Assembly (NCBI GenBank): GCA_047601145.1 | Contig: JASGJW010000003.1 | Location: 744,001-808,000, forward strand | Length of the DNA: 64,000 nt | Source: UBA7672 sp047601145 | Lineage (GTDB): Bacteria; Pseudomonadota; Alphaproteobacteria; Caulobacterales; Hyphomonadaceae | Direction: 5' to 3' | Shown: in pieces, positions 1-9,013 of the stretch | Layout: each line of letters starts with the position of its first letter | Numbering within the stretch: the first letter of the stretch is position 1 | Notes under the pieces: generated by a model | What the model was told of the DNA's origin: nothing | Databases searched by the model: none | The model's input: the letters and a program-made list of their open reading frames with translations, nothing else | Translations under genes and position numbers: made by a program

Positions 1-461
1 TTGCCGCCCGATGGCAGCATCTGTTCCAGCACGTGGAAACCGCGGACGATCCAGTGTTCGTACCACCTGGCGATAGCGGCATCGTCGGCTCCGAACTGCG
101 AGCGCAGGCGGGCGAGCGTGGACGTGTTGTTGAGCGGGTGGATGTCGGCGACGATCTGGTCCTTGAAGTCACGGACGCGGGCGCGGAGGGCGGCGTCGCG
201 AGGCAGTAGCGGCGGCTCGGGGCGGGTTTCGTCGAGATACTCGACCATCGCCATGGACTGACCGATGCGGTGACCATCGATCTCGAGGATCGGCACGCGC
301 CCGGAGGGATGACGCGCGAGGTGCGCGGGTTGCGTCTGCTCATCCTTCAGCAGGTGCACGCCAACTGTCTTGTAGGCGATACCTTTCAGATTGAGCGCAA
401 TGCGCGTGCGGTAGGTCGCCGAGGAGCGCCAGTAACCGTAGAGGATTGTCTCGTTGATCAC
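1..461 (-). CDS. maiA: Maleylacetoacetate isomerase (partial, C-terminus beyond window)
   Basis: About 153 N-terminal residues of a zeta-class glutathione S-transferase-like protein are visible. It would use glutathione to convert maleylacetoacetate to fumarylacetoacetate in tyrosine/homogentisate breakdown. The thioredoxin-fold start carries the SSATYRTRIAL motif (about residues 13-23), which matches the SSxSxRVRIAL signature that supplies the catalytic serine, and IHPLNN near residue 104 is typical of the helical domain. The start is a GTG at 461, one base after the stop of the GFA-family gene, so translation is probably coupled. The third gene of the hppD cluster; the rest lies off the left edge. 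Confident on family; a plain GST is the alternative. Confidence 0.85.
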   Translation of the reverse strand, partial: MINETILYGYWRSSATYRTRIALNLKGIAYKTVGVHLLKDEQTQPAHLARHPSGRVPILEIDGHRIGQSMAMVEYLDETRPEPPLLPRDAALRARVRDFKDQIVADIHPLNNTSTLARLRSQFGADDAAIARWYEHWIVRGFHVLEQMLPSGG

Positions 462-462
462 G

Positions 463-915
463 TTAGCCTGCCTGAGCTGCAAATTCCGCGACGAGCATTC
501 CATACTGCTCGGGCGCGGGGAACCTTTCGAAGCTGTGCTTCGCTGCGGTCGTGGCCCAGGGAAGCTTTTCGCTTGTGAAGCTTTCGATGAAGGGCTTCGA
601 CCAGGCGAGGACATCGAACATCGCCGGCCGCACATTCACAAACTGGATCGCCATCGCCGGGATCGTATAGAGCCAGTTGAGACAATGCGGGCAGTAGAAA
701 TATTTCGATGCCCCGTGCAGCGCGCCGATCTGCGGCTCACCCTTGATGACCTCGAAGCCGGCAGCCGGGATCATCGCGGTCAGCGAGAAGGCGCTGGCGC
801 TGAGCTTCTGACAGCCCGTGCAATGGCAGGCCATGGTAATGAGCGGCGGCGCGCTGATTCTCAGGCGCACCTGCCCGCACATGCAGCCGCCTTCGATAGG
901 CAGCGTCACGCTCAC
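463..915 (-). CDS. GFA-family (CENP-V/GFA domain) zinc-binding protein
   Basis: A 150-residue protein of the glutathione-dependent formaldehyde-activating (GFA) fold. The zinc-binding cysteines are in place: C11/C13 in GGCMCG, C30/C32/C35 in CHCTGCQK, and a CPHC pair near residue 76. Members of this family bind zinc and sometimes glutathione, and most have no proven reaction. The GTG start overlaps the hppD stop by four bases (GTGA), and the stop lies one base before maiA. It is therefore inside the tyrosine-catabolism operon, where a role with glutathione or the glutathione-using isomerase is an inference. Family assignment is solid; the substrate is unknown. Confidence 0.8.
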   Translation of the reverse strand: MSVTLPIEGGCMCGQVRLRISAPPLITMACHCTGCQKLSASAFSLTAMIPAAGFEVIKGEPQIGALHGASKYFYCPHCLNWLYTIPAMAIQFVNVRPAMFDVLAWSKPFIESFTSEKLPWATTAAKHSFERFPAPEQYGMLVAEFAAQAG

Positions 916-1979
916 GCGTCTGCCTTAAGCACGCCGCGGCGGATCTGATCGGCTTCGATGGATTCAAACAGGGCGCGGAAGTTACCCTCGCCGAAACCTT
1001 CGTTGCCCTTGCGCTGGATGAGCTCGAAGAAGATCGGGCCGATGGCGTTGGTAGTAAAGATCTGCAGCAGCAGGCCCTGACCTTGCGTGGGCGCGCCATC
1101 GATGAGGATATGGTTCTTCTGCAAGCGCGGCACGTCCTCGCCATGATTGCCGATGCGCTGGCCGATGCCTTCGAAATAGGTGTCGGGCGCCGTCTGGAAC
1201 GGAATGCCGCGTTTGCGGAGAGCTTCAACGCTTTCGTAGATATTGTCCGTGCCGAGCGCGATGTGCTGGATGCCCTCGCCATTATAGTCGCGGAGAAACT
1301 CCTCGATCTGGCTCTTGTCGTCACGGCTCTCGTTGAGCGGGATGCGGATCTTGCCGTCCGGCGACGTCATTGCTTTCGAGAGAAGGCCAGTCTGCTTGCC
1401 CTCGATGTCGAAGTAGCGGATCTCGCGGAAGTTGAAGATGCGCTCGTAATAATCGGCCCACTTCGCCATGTTGCCGCGATGCAGGTTGTGCGTGAGGTGG
1501 TCGAGATAGGTCAGACCTACCGAGTTCTTCTTCTCGTCCGCGCCGGGGATCGGCACGAAGTCGATGTCGTAAATGCCATGTGCGCCATAGCGGTCGACCA
1601 GGTAGATATAGGCGCCGCCGATGGCCTGGATCGCAGGGATGTTCAGCTCCATCGGACCGACATTGCCGAAGGCCGGCTCAGCGCCACGCTTGAGGGCTTC
1701 GGCGTAGGCCTTGGCCGCGTCCTTCACCCGGAACGCCATTGCGTTGGCGCCAGCGCCATGCTGGCCGCGGAAAGCGGCGGGCTGGCCCGACGGCTCCATG
1801 TTGAGGATGAAGTTGATGTCGCCCTGCTTGTAGCGAACCACGTTCTTCGAGCGATGTTTCGAGACGGCGGTGAAGCCGAAAGCCTCGAACAGCTTTGCGA
1901 GGTTGTGCGGGTCGGGGGAGGTGTACTCGACGAACTCGAAGCCGTCGGTGCCAAGCGGGTTTTCGAAGATGTCAGCCAT
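912..1979 (-). CDS. hppD: 4-hydroxyphenylpyruvate dioxygenase
   Basis: 355 residues, the usual length. The enzyme converts 4-hydroxyphenylpyruvate to homogentisate using Fe(II) and oxygen in the cytoplasm. Two VOC-type halves are present, and the three iron ligands can be placed in the C-terminal half: His in YLDHLTHNLHRGNM, His in GIQHIALGTD and Glu in ALFESIEADQ. The ATG at 1979 is preceded by GGAGA at good spacing; a GTG one codon earlier is less likely. It is the first gene of hppD-GFA-maiA, and homogentisate dioxygenase (hmgA) and fumarylacetoacetase are not in the visible part. Some bacterial homologues make other products, but the motifs fit the canonical enzyme. Confidence 0.93.
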   Translation of the reverse strand: MADIFENPLGTDGFEFVEYTSPDPHNLAKLFEAFGFTAVSKHRSKNVVRYKQGDINFILNMEPSGQPAAFRGQHGAGANAMAFRVKDAAKAYAEALKRGAEPAFGNVGPMELNIPAIQAIGGAYIYLVDRYGAHGIYDIDFVPIPGADEKKNSVGLTYLDHLTHNLHRGNMAKWADYYERIFNFREIRYFDIEGKQTGLLSKAMTSPDGKIRIPLNESRDDKSQIEEFLRDYNGEGIQHIALGTDNIYESVEALRKRGIPFQTAPDTYFEGIGQRIGNHGEDVPRLQKNHILIDGAPTQGQGLLLQIFTTNAIGPIFFELIQRKGNEGFGEGNFRALFESIEADQIRRGVLKADA

Positions 1980-2104
1980 CACAGAGTCTCCGGCGTTTGC
2001 CGGATCATATATGCCTGAGTGGCTGGGTAATGAAGCGAGCCGCAGGCAGCAGGGGCATCAATCTTTGCAAGAGTTATGCGCTTGAGGCCAGTTTTCGACG
2101 GATT

Positions 2105-2773
2105 TTATGCGGCGCCGTTGCGTCCCGCCCGCAGGGAACGCCAGCCGCCGGCAATGAGATGCCATCCGACATAGAGCAGAAGACCGGCCGAAGCCGCAAA
2201 CATCGCCTGCATCACGCCATGGCCCGATTCGCCGATGGCGTGGGCGATCATCCAGCCGATCGGCGTGGTGACGGACGACGCCAACACGGCGGCAGTGGCC
2301 GCGACGGGCGGCTTGAGACCCGCCTGGAGGGCTAGCGCCATGGCGACGACGCCCTCAGGCGCCTCGTGAAGAATAAGCGCGAGCGAGGTGAAGAGACCCG
2401 TCTGCTCTTCATGCCAGAACACCGAGGCATAGACCGCGCCATCGAGCGTCGAGTGCACGCCCAGCACCACGATACCGAGCCAGGCTCCAAGCCGGATGGC
2501 GGTTGGCGTCGCCTCGGACCGAACGCGAAAGACCACCTCAAGCAAGATGCCGATCGCCGCGCCGGCAACGAGGAATGCCCGCGCCACATCGCCGCCCGCA
2601 ATCGCTTCGGGAGCCAGGTGCGTGATCGCAACCGCGAGGATCACGATGCCGCCGATAAGCCCGACAATATCGGTAACGCGCTTGGCCATGGTGGCGGCCA
2701 GCAGCGCAAAGGCCACACCCGCTACGGACATGGCGCCTGCGCCCAGTACGATTGCTGCTTCTTCGCCAGCCAT
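2105..2773 (-). CDS. ZIP-family divalent metal transporter
   Basis: 222 residues with about seven to eight hydrophobic helices and the paired metal-site motifs HSTLDG (mid-protein) and HEAPEG (next helix), which are the histidine-rich TM4/TM5 signatures of ZIP permeases. It would carry zinc, iron or manganese across the inner membrane toward the cytoplasm. It sits alone downstream of cysNC and has its own start region. An exact 15-base palindrome (2781-2795) ends seven bases before the ATG, and no clear Shine-Dalgarno is seen there, so repression by a metal regulator is likely. The transported metal cannot be read from sequence. Confidence 0.85.
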   Translation of the reverse strand: MAGEEAAIVLGAGAMSVAGVAFALLAATMAKRVTDIVGLIGGIVILAVAITHLAPEAIAGGDVARAFLVAGAAIGILLEVVFRVRSEATPTAIRLGAWLGIVVLGVHSTLDGAVYASVFWHEEQTGLFTSLALILHEAPEGVVAMALALQAGLKPPVAATAAVLASSVTTPIGWMIAHAIGESGHGVMQAMFAASAGLLLYVGWHLIAGGWRSLRAGRNGAA

Positions 2774-2780
2774 GGCGTTT

Positions 2781-2795
2781 TGTTACATAGTAACA
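2781..2795. promoter_or_regulatory. Palindromic operator before the ZIP gene
   Basis: TGTTACATAGTAACA is a perfect inverted repeat (6-base arms, 3-base centre) ending seven bases before the ZIP start codon. Its position would block transcription or ribosome access. The general form TGTTAC/GTAACA resembles Fur-superfamily (Zur) or MntR sites, but the regulator is not encoded here and the match is by eye only. Confidence 0.5.
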
Positions 2796-2842
2796 CTTCG
2801 CACGCAAGCCATATCTTGCGCTGCCTGACTTAGCCGGAGGGT

Positions 2843-4786
2843 CTAGATGCTGAAGTCGAGCGACTGGTCGACGGACGAACCGATTATCCGCTGGGCGCGC
2901 AGATAGGCCACCACCTGCTCCGCCAGCGCATCCGCGCTGGCGGTCGACGTGTCGAGGCGCAGCTCGGGGTTGAGCGGCGGCTCATACGGGCTGTCGATGC
3001 CGGTGAAGTTGCGGATCTGGCCAGCACGGGCCTTCTTGTAGAGGCCTTTCGGATCGCGGCTTTCCGCAACCTCCAGCGGAGCGTCGACGAAGACCTCGAT
3101 GAACTCGCTCTTGTCGACCAGGCCGCGAACCATGTCGCGCTCGGCGCGGAAGGGCGAGATGAAACTGGCGGTGACGATGAGCCCTGAATCCACGAACAGC
3201 TTCGCGACTTCACCGATACGGCGGATGTTCTCGACGCGATCATCGTCCGTGAAGCCGAGATCCTTGTTGAGACCCTGACGGATGTTGTCGCCGTCGAGCG
3301 CATAGGTATGCGCGCCCATGGCGGCGATCTTGCGCTCGACAAGGTTGGCGATCGTGGATTTGCCCGCACCCGAAAGCCCGGTGAACCACAGGATCGCCGG
3401 CTTGTGGCCCTTCAGCAGCGAGCGCGAGGACTTGGTGACATCCATCGCCTGACGGTGGACGTTGGTCGAACGGCTCAGCGTGAACTCGATCATGCCGGCG
3501 CCAACCGTCTGGTTGGTGAAGCGGTCGATCAGGATGAAAGCGCCGCCTTCGCGAATGACGCGGTAGGGATCGAACGCGATCGGCTGGCTGGTCGAGATGT
3601 TACAGAAACCGATCTCGTTGAGCGCCAGGGCGTGGCCCTGCGCCTTGTCCAGCGTGTTGATGTCGATCTTGTGCCGTATCTGCGTGACGGTCGCTTGTAC
3701 GGTCTGCGAGCCGATCTTGAGCAGATAGGCGTGGCCGGTCGTAAGCTCGTCCTCCGTCATCCAGAGGATGTTGGCGGTAAACTGGTTGGAGACTTCCGGG
3801 CGCGCATCAGTCGCCGCAAAAACATCACCGCGAGATGCGTCGATCTCGTCCTGGATCACCAGCGTTACGGCGTCGCCGGCGGAGGCCTGCGGAAGGTCGC
3901 CGTCGGCGGTGACGATGGCCTTCACTTTGGAGGTCTTGCCCGAACGCGTGATGACGACGTCATCGCCGGGACGAACCGTGCCTGACGTGATCGTGCCTGA
4001 AAAGCCTCGGAAATCCAGATTGGGGCGGTTCACCCACTGCACCGGCAGGCGGAACGGCGCACTGGCGCGCTCGTCAGCGACCTCGATGGCCTCAAGATGC
4101 TCGAGCAGGGTCGGCCCCGGATGCCACGGCATGCTTTCGGAGCGGACGGTGACGTTCTCGCCCTTGAGGGCCGACATCGGGATCGGCGTGATCGACTCGA
4201 AGCCGAGATGCTCGGCGATCTGCAGATAGCTGGCGACGATCTCGTGGAAGCGCGCGCGGCTGTAGTCCACCAAGTCCATCTTGTTGACCGCCAGGATGAT
4301 GTGACGGACGCCGAGCATGTTGGTGATGTAGGTGTGGCGCTTGGTCTGCACGAGCACGCCCTTGCGCGCATCGATCAGGATAACGGCGACATCGGCGGTC
4401 GAGGCGCCTGTGGCCATGTTGCGCGTGTACTGTTCGTGGCCGGGTGTATCCGCGACAATGAACTTGCGCTTGTCGGTCGAGAAGAAGCGATAGGCGACAT
4501 CGATGGTGATGCCCTGTTCCCGCTCGGCCTCGAGGCCATCAAGCAGCAATGCGAAGTCAATATTTTCGCCCTGCGTGCCGTGTTTCACGCTATCGCGCTT
4601 CAGCGAAGCCAGCTGGTCCTCGAAGATCAGCTTGGTGTCGTAGAGCAGCCGGCCAATCAGCGTGGACTTGCCGTCATCGACCGAACCACAGGTGATAAAA
4701 CGCAGCACGCCCTTTTCGGCGGCCGCGAGTTCACGCACCGACTGGCGTTCGGAAGGCTTGCGCAGGGGGGTCACTTTCGTGGCCAT
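2843..4786 (-). CDS. cysNC: Bifunctional sulfate adenylyltransferase subunit 1 / adenylylsulfate kinase
   Basis: 647 residues. The N-terminal part is a CysN GTPase with the P-loop GSVDDGKS (34-41), the switch motif DTPGHEQYTRNMATGAS and NKMDLVDY for guanine binding. The C-terminal roughly 190 residues are an APS kinase (CysC) with P-loop GLSGAGKST near residue 467. With CysD it makes adenylylsulfate from sulfate and ATP, driven by GTP hydrolysis, and then phosphorylates it to PAPS for assimilation or sulfation. The ATG overlaps the cysD stop by one base (TGATG), so the two subunits are coupled. The fused form is common in alphaproteobacteria. No other cys genes are in the window. Confidence 0.95.
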   Translation of the reverse strand: MATKVTPLRKPSERQSVRELAAAEKGVLRFITCGSVDDGKSTLIGRLLYDTKLIFEDQLASLKRDSVKHGTQGENIDFALLLDGLEAEREQGITIDVAYRFFSTDKRKFIVADTPGHEQYTRNMATGASTADVAVILIDARKGVLVQTKRHTYITNMLGVRHIILAVNKMDLVDYSRARFHEIVASYLQIAEHLGFESITPIPMSALKGENVTVRSESMPWHPGPTLLEHLEAIEVADERASAPFRLPVQWVNRPNLDFRGFSGTITSGTVRPGDDVVITRSGKTSKVKAIVTADGDLPQASAGDAVTLVIQDEIDASRGDVFAATDARPEVSNQFTANILWMTEDELTTGHAYLLKIGSQTVQATVTQIRHKIDINTLDKAQGHALALNEIGFCNISTSQPIAFDPYRVIREGGAFILIDRFTNQTVGAGMIEFTLSRSTNVHRQAMDVTKSSRSLLKGHKPAILWFTGLSGAGKSTIANLVERKIAAMGAHTYALDGDNIRQGLNKDLGFTDDDRVENIRRIGEVAKLFVDSGLIVTASFISPFRAERDMVRGLVDKSEFIEVFVDAPLEVAESRDPKGLYKKARAGQIRNFTGIDSPYEPPLNPELRLDTSTASADALAEQVVAYLRAQRIIGSSVDQSLDFSI

Positions 4787-5751
4787 CAGAAATAGCCCTC
4801 GCGCTTCTTCTTCTCCATCGACCCGCTTTCGTCATGGTCGATGAGGCGGCCCGAGCGTTCCGAGGTGCGCGCCGTCAGCATCTCGCCCACGATCTCGTCG
4901 AGCGAAGCAGCGTCGCTTTCGACAGCAGCGGTCAACGGGTAGCAGCCGAGCGTGCGGAAACGGATCATGCGATCGACCGGAACCTCGTTCGGCTCCAGCG
5001 GCGTGCGCTCGTCATCAACCATGAATATCTGGCCATTGCGGATCACCGTTGGACGCTTCTTGCCGAAATAGAGCGGCACGATCGGGATCTCTTCTTCCGC
5101 GATGTAGGTCCAGATATCGAGTTCGGTCCAATTCGAGATCGGGAAGACACGGATGCTTTCGCCCGGCGACTTGCGAGTGTTGTAAAGGCTCCAGAGTTCA
5201 GGACGCTGGTTCTTCGGGTCCCAGCCATGGTTCTCGGTTCGGAACGAGAATATGCGTTCCTTCGCCCTGCTCTTCTCTTCGTCGCGCCGGGCGCCGCCGA
5301 AAGCCGCGTCGAACTTGTACTTGTCCATCGCCTGTCGCAGCCCCTCGGTCTTCATGACCTGAGTGTGCAGGTTGGAGCCGGACGAATAGGGATTGATGCC
5401 ACGCTTCAGGCCGTCCTGGTTGATATGCACGATCAGATCGAGACCGAGCTTCTCGGTGATCAGGTCACGGAACCTGACCATCTCCCGGAACTTCCAGGTC
5501 GTGTCGACATGCATGAACGGGAAAGGCGGGCGCGAGGGCCAGAAGGCCTTCATCGCCAGGTGCAGCATCACCGACGAATCCTTGCCGATGGAGTACAGCA
5601 TCACCGGGTTTTCAAACCCGGCGGCGACCTCGCGCATGATGAAGATGCTCTCCGCCTCCAGCCGCTGCAAGTGGGCCGGCAGAGGCTTCTTGCGGGCCGG
5701 ACGCGTCTTGAAACGCGCCGCATAGGCCGAAAGGTCTTGTTCCAGCGTCAA
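4786..5751 (-). CDS. cysD: Sulfate adenylyltransferase subunit 2
   Basis: PAPS-reductase/ATP-pyrophosphatase fold subunit that adenylylates sulfate together with CysN. The core is typical: HLQRLEAESIFIMREVA, then YSIGKDSSVMLHL with the SxGKDSxV PP-loop, and the C-terminal GREGYF-type ending (KREGYF). The reading frame stays open to a GTG at 5832, but that region looks non-coding and has poor ribosome-site spacing. A TTG at 5751 preceded by AAGGA gives 321 residues, closer to the family length, and is preferred here. Partner gene cysNC follows with a one-base overlap. Confidence 0.92.
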   Translation of the reverse strand: MTLEQDLSAYAARFKTRPARKKPLPAHLQRLEAESIFIMREVAAGFENPVMLYSIGKDSSVMLHLAMKAFWPSRPPFPFMHVDTTWKFREMVRFRDLITEKLGLDLIVHINQDGLKRGINPYSSGSNLHTQVMKTEGLRQAMDKYKFDAAFGGARRDEEKSRAKERIFSFRTENHGWDPKNQRPELWSLYNTRKSPGESIRVFPISNWTELDIWTYIAEEEIPIVPLYFGKKRPTVIRNGQIFMVDDERTPLEPNEVPVDRMIRFRTLGCYPLTAAVESDAASLDEIVGEMLTARTSERSGRLIDHDESGSMEKKKREGYF

Positions 5752-5963
5752 AGTCTTGCCGTCCTTATGGGCCCGTCCGCCCGAGGTGAGGGCCCGACTT
5801 AGGGTCGGGGCGCATCCCGGTAAAGCGCGCACGCCTCAACTCAGGTCCTACGCCACCTTAACAGTGAAATCCCACGGGATTTTTCCGGTGTTCGCCGGTC
5901 TGCCGCCTTGGTGGCGCCACTGTCGCAATTCGTGTTTAACTGCCGGAAAGCAAAGAGGAAACG

Positions 5964-8519
5964 ATGCGGAAGATCCTGATCATCGTGGGTGGGCTTGTTG
6001 TGCTCCTTCTCGGAGCGCTCCTGATCATTCCGAACCTGATCCCGCAGGAGGTCTACAGGGCGAAGATCGAGGAAGAGGCCTCCAAGGCCCTCGGCCGGAA
6101 GGTTAGCGTGACCGGCAATATCTCTGTCGGGATCTTCCCGCGGATCGAGGCCCGGGCCGGCGCCTCGACCATCGCCAACCCCGACGGGTTCGGCGACAAG
6201 CCTTTTGCCTCGATGAAGGAACTCCGGGCGGCCATCGCGCTCTGGCCCCTGCTCTTCCAGAGTGTCGAGATCGAGGAGTTCGTGCTGGTCGAACCCACCA
6301 TCGGCCTCGTTAGCCTGGAAGACGGCAAGAACAACTGGACCTTCGACATCGGCGGCAGCCCGCAGCCCGACAGTCAGCAGCCCACACCGGGCGGCTCGAT
6401 GGGCGCGGCCCTGCGCGATGTCCGCATCGAGAAGGGCGCGGTCTCCTATGACGACCGCAAGACGAAGACAGTCCACGCGCTCCGCAATTTCGACCTTTCA
6501 GCCGACATGCAGGCGCTGGATAAGCCGCTGTCATTCAAGGCGTCGGGACTGGCGGACGAATTGCCGTTCAAGCTGGAATCCCGGCTTGAGAACCCCAAGG
6601 CGATGCTCGACGGCGTGACGTCGCCTGTCTCGATCAAGATCGAAACTGACCTCGTCAAGACAGCGCTGGACGGCACGCTGGCGCTGGGGGCGAAGCCTAC
6701 TTTCGACTTCAAGTTCGACGGCGAAATTCCCTCGGCCGTCAAACTGGCCGACGCCTTCCAGATCAAGGACCTGCCCGCTCGCGGCGTATTGAACAAGCTA
6801 TCGCTCAACGGCCAGGCCTTCGGCACGTTTGACGACATCACTTTGAAGATCGCCAGCGCCAAGCATGAAGGTCCGCTGCTGAACGCGAACCTCAAGGGCG
6901 AAGCGCGCATTGCAAAGGCGATCGGCCTTGCGCTCGAAGCCTCTGCGGAAGTTCCGCAACTGGCTGACCTGGCCAAGGCCATGAACATTGAAGCGCCCGC
7001 GGCCGGCGCGCTCGGCAAGGCGACAGCTACGACGAAGATCACCGGCACGCTCGACGATCTGACGTTCAGTAATGTGAACTTCACGCACAACAGCGGCCTG
7101 CTGAACCTGCTATTCAGCGGCAATGCCGAACTCAAGAAAGAGCTGACCTTCGCAGGCAACCTTACAATCGCGGCGCCGGACCTTCGCAAGCTGGCGGCGG
7201 CGGCAGGCGCACAGCTTCCGGCAGGGGATGTCTACAAATCCTTCAAGCTGACCGGGCTGACGTCGGGCAGCGCCCAGGACGTCCTGCTCAAAAACGCATC
7301 GCTCGAGTTCGACGATATCCGCGGCACGGGCGAAGCCGCCCTTAGCCTTGGCTCCTCACGCCCGCGGCTGACTGGCTCGCTGACGACCAACGCCATCAAC
7401 ATCACGCCTTATGCTGCGGCTTCCGGGGCGCCAACCAAAGAACCCTCTCCCTCGACGAAAGGCTGGGGATCGACGCCCATCGACCTCACGCCCTTGCGTC
7501 TTGCTGACGCCGACCTCGTCCTCAAGACTGGCGGCGTCACGTACGACAAGTTCGACTTCGGCCCCTCGAACATCGTGGTGAAGCTGGTCAACGGCAAGCT
7601 GACCGCCGATCTCAAGCAGACGACCCTCTTTGGCGGCGCCGGCGGCGCCAGCTTCGTCGCCGACGGCAGCGGCTCGCAGCCCGCAATCGCCCTCAAGGCC
7701 AACATCGACAACCTCAAGCTCAAGCCGTTGCTGTCCGCTGCTTCAGGCTTCGAGATGATCGATGGCAAGGGCGGCCTCAACATCGACATCGCCGGTTCGG
7801 GCGCGAACCTGCAGACGATGATGAGCTCGCTTGCGGGCAAGGGTGACTTCAAGTTCGACGAAGGCATCCTTAAGGGCGTCAACCTCCAGGAACTCGGTAA
7901 GGCGGCGCAAACGGCGCTGTCGTCCAAGAGCCTTTCGGTGGGCGCGTTCTCGTCCAACGCGCAGACGAACTTCAACGCGCTCAACTCCAGCTTTGCGATG
8001 AAGGACGGTGTCGCCGTGCTGACCGGTCTCACGCTTGAAGCCGATGGTTTCAACGTCTCCGGCGGCGGCGCGCTCGACATCGGCAAGCAGCAGGTGCAGC
8101 TGAGCATGTTCCCGGAGTTCAAGGACAAGAAGGCCGGCCTCAACGGCTACGGGCTGCCGATCAAGCTTGCCGGCGGATGGGACGGCATCGGTCTTTCGCT
8201 GGACTGGGACTTCCTGAAGGACAAGGCTGTGGCCGGCGTGCAGGCAAAAGCCGGCTCCCAGATCCAGAACGAGCTCAACAAGCTTGGCGGCGACCTGCGC
8301 AACAAGTTCGGCCTCGGCGGCTCGTCCAAGCCGGCAACGGAAACGCAGACACCGGCAACGCCAGCGCCTGCGCCCGCTCCTGCCACCCCGCCTGTGGAAG
8401 GCCAGCAAGCCCAGCCCTCCCCGCAGGCTCAGGAAACGCCGCAGTCAGCCCAGGACCGCCTCAAGGCAGAAGCCGACAAGGCGTTCAAGAAGCTGCTCGG
8501 CAAGGACAAAAAAAACTGA
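5964..8519 (+). CDS. AsmA-family protein
   Basis: 851 residues. One N-terminal membrane helix (about 5-25) is followed by a large periplasmic region with AsmA-type repeats that would form a long beta-rich groove. AsmA/TamB-like proteins bridge the envelope and are linked to phospholipid transport and outer-membrane homeostasis. The C-terminal AsmA segment includes GGGALDIGKQQVQLSMF (about residue 700). The last 75 residues are rich in Ala, Pro, Gln and Thr and look disordered, ending in a lysine-rich tail. The ATG has AGAGGAAA upstream. It is divergent from cysD and monocistronic. Family is clear, exact cargo unknown. Confidence 0.85.
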   Translation: MRKILIIVGGLVVLLLGALLIIPNLIPQEVYRAKIEEEASKALGRKVSVTGNISVGIFPRIEARAGASTIANPDGFGDKPFASMKELRAAIALWPLLFQSVEIEEFVLVEPTIGLVSLEDGKNNWTFDIGGSPQPDSQQPTPGGSMGAALRDVRIEKGAVSYDDRKTKTVHALRNFDLSADMQALDKPLSFKASGLADELPFKLESRLENPKAMLDGVTSPVSIKIETDLVKTALDGTLALGAKPTFDFKFDGEIPSAVKLADAFQIKDLPARGVLNKLSLNGQAFGTFDDITLKIASAKHEGPLLNANLKGEARIAKAIGLALEASAEVPQLADLAKAMNIEAPAAGALGKATATTKITGTLDDLTFSNVNFTHNSGLLNLLFSGNAELKKELTFAGNLTIAAPDLRKLAAAAGAQLPAGDVYKSFKLTGLTSGSAQDVLLKNASLEFDDIRGTGEAALSLGSSRPRLTGSLTTNAINITPYAAASGAPTKEPSPSTKGWGSTPIDLTPLRLADADLVLKTGGVTYDKFDFGPSNIVVKLVNGKLTADLKQTTLFGGAGGASFVADGSGSQPAIALKANIDNLKLKPLLSAASGFEMIDGKGGLNIDIAGSGANLQTMMSSLAGKGDFKFDEGILKGVNLQELGKAAQTALSSKSLSVGAFSSNAQTNFNALNSSFAMKDGVAVLTGLTLEADGFNVSGGGALDIGKQQVQLSMFPEFKDKKAGLNGYGLPIKLAGGWDGIGLSLDWDFLKDKAVAGVQAKAGSQIQNELNKLGGDLRNKFGLGGSSKPATETQTPATPAPAPAPATPPVEGQQAQPSPQAQETPQSAQDRLKAEADKAFKKLLGKDKKN

Positions 8520-8537
8520 TCCGCCCTATTTCGGCGG
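8508..8537 (-). terminator. Rho-independent terminator for the small membrane gene
   Basis: On the minus strand a CCGCC/GGCGG stem with a 7-base loop is followed within a few bases by eight T residues (the A-run at 8508-8515 on the plus strand). The stem covers the stop region of the minus-strand gene and lies just past the AsmA stop, so it may also slow transcripts from the other side. Confidence 0.6.
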
Positions 8538-8750
8538 GACCGAACTGATCGGACCCTGTGCGTTGATCCGCCCATAGGCGCCGCCGCCAATGCCGATCAG
8601 AAGGCCCCCCGCCATGGTGGCGATGAGCGCCCAGTTGCGATCAGGCTTTGCGACCTCTTGCGCGACCGCAATGGCAAGCGTCAGTCCGCCCGCCGTGAGG
8701 AACCGCAACGTGCTGGCCAGGATCGCCGCCTTGTCCTTTTTCTGCGCCAT
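8526..8750 (-). CDS. Small hypothetical membrane protein
   Basis: 74 residues with two predicted membrane helices (about 12-30 and 40-57) separated by a short KPDRNW loop, and a lysine-rich N-terminus (MAQKKDK). The ATG at 8750 has AGGGAG six bases upstream, which decides it over the longer open frame to 8849. It runs convergent to the AsmA gene and ends only six bases from it. I do not recognise a named family; the two-helix plan fits small inner-membrane proteins of unknown role. Confidence 0.6.
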   Translation of the reverse strand: MAQKKDKAAILASTLRFLTAGGLTLAIAVAQEVAKPDRNWALIATMAGGLLIGIGGGAYGRINAQGPISSVPPK

Positions 8751-8946
8751 GAATGACTCCCTTTTTCCGCTGCACGCCTGTCGCGCAGCACGGGGAGTGT
8801 CCGGCAGGTTTCGCTGGCGGCGGGTCACAGCATCCCTCCATCCCACCAACCGCGGCCCTGGAAGGCCGGAAACATAAGGATTTCGGCGCGCCGGGAACCG
8901 GAATTATCCAACCTCAAGCCCGTTGAATTCAGCCGGATTGGGCGTC

Positions 8947-8974
8947 TTGCAGGCGAATGACCTTGGGGTTATGA
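8947..8974 (+). promoter_or_regulatory. Possible sigma-70 promoter of tRNA-His
   Basis: TTGCAG and TTATGA are separated by 16 bases, about 40 bases upstream of the tRNA. The -10 match is mediocre, so this is only a candidate. Confidence 0.25.
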
Positions 8975-9013
8975 CCACGGCCTTCGCGCACGCCCTCGGG
9001 CGTTGTTCTGGAA

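Noticed and set aside
1083..2018. Long plus-strand open frame of 311 residues opposite hppD
   Set aside because: It mirrors the hppD frame; the minus strand carries clear catalytic motifs, while this frame has no family pattern. The same applies to the other antisense frames over cysNC, cysD, glnE, ccmF and the antiporter.
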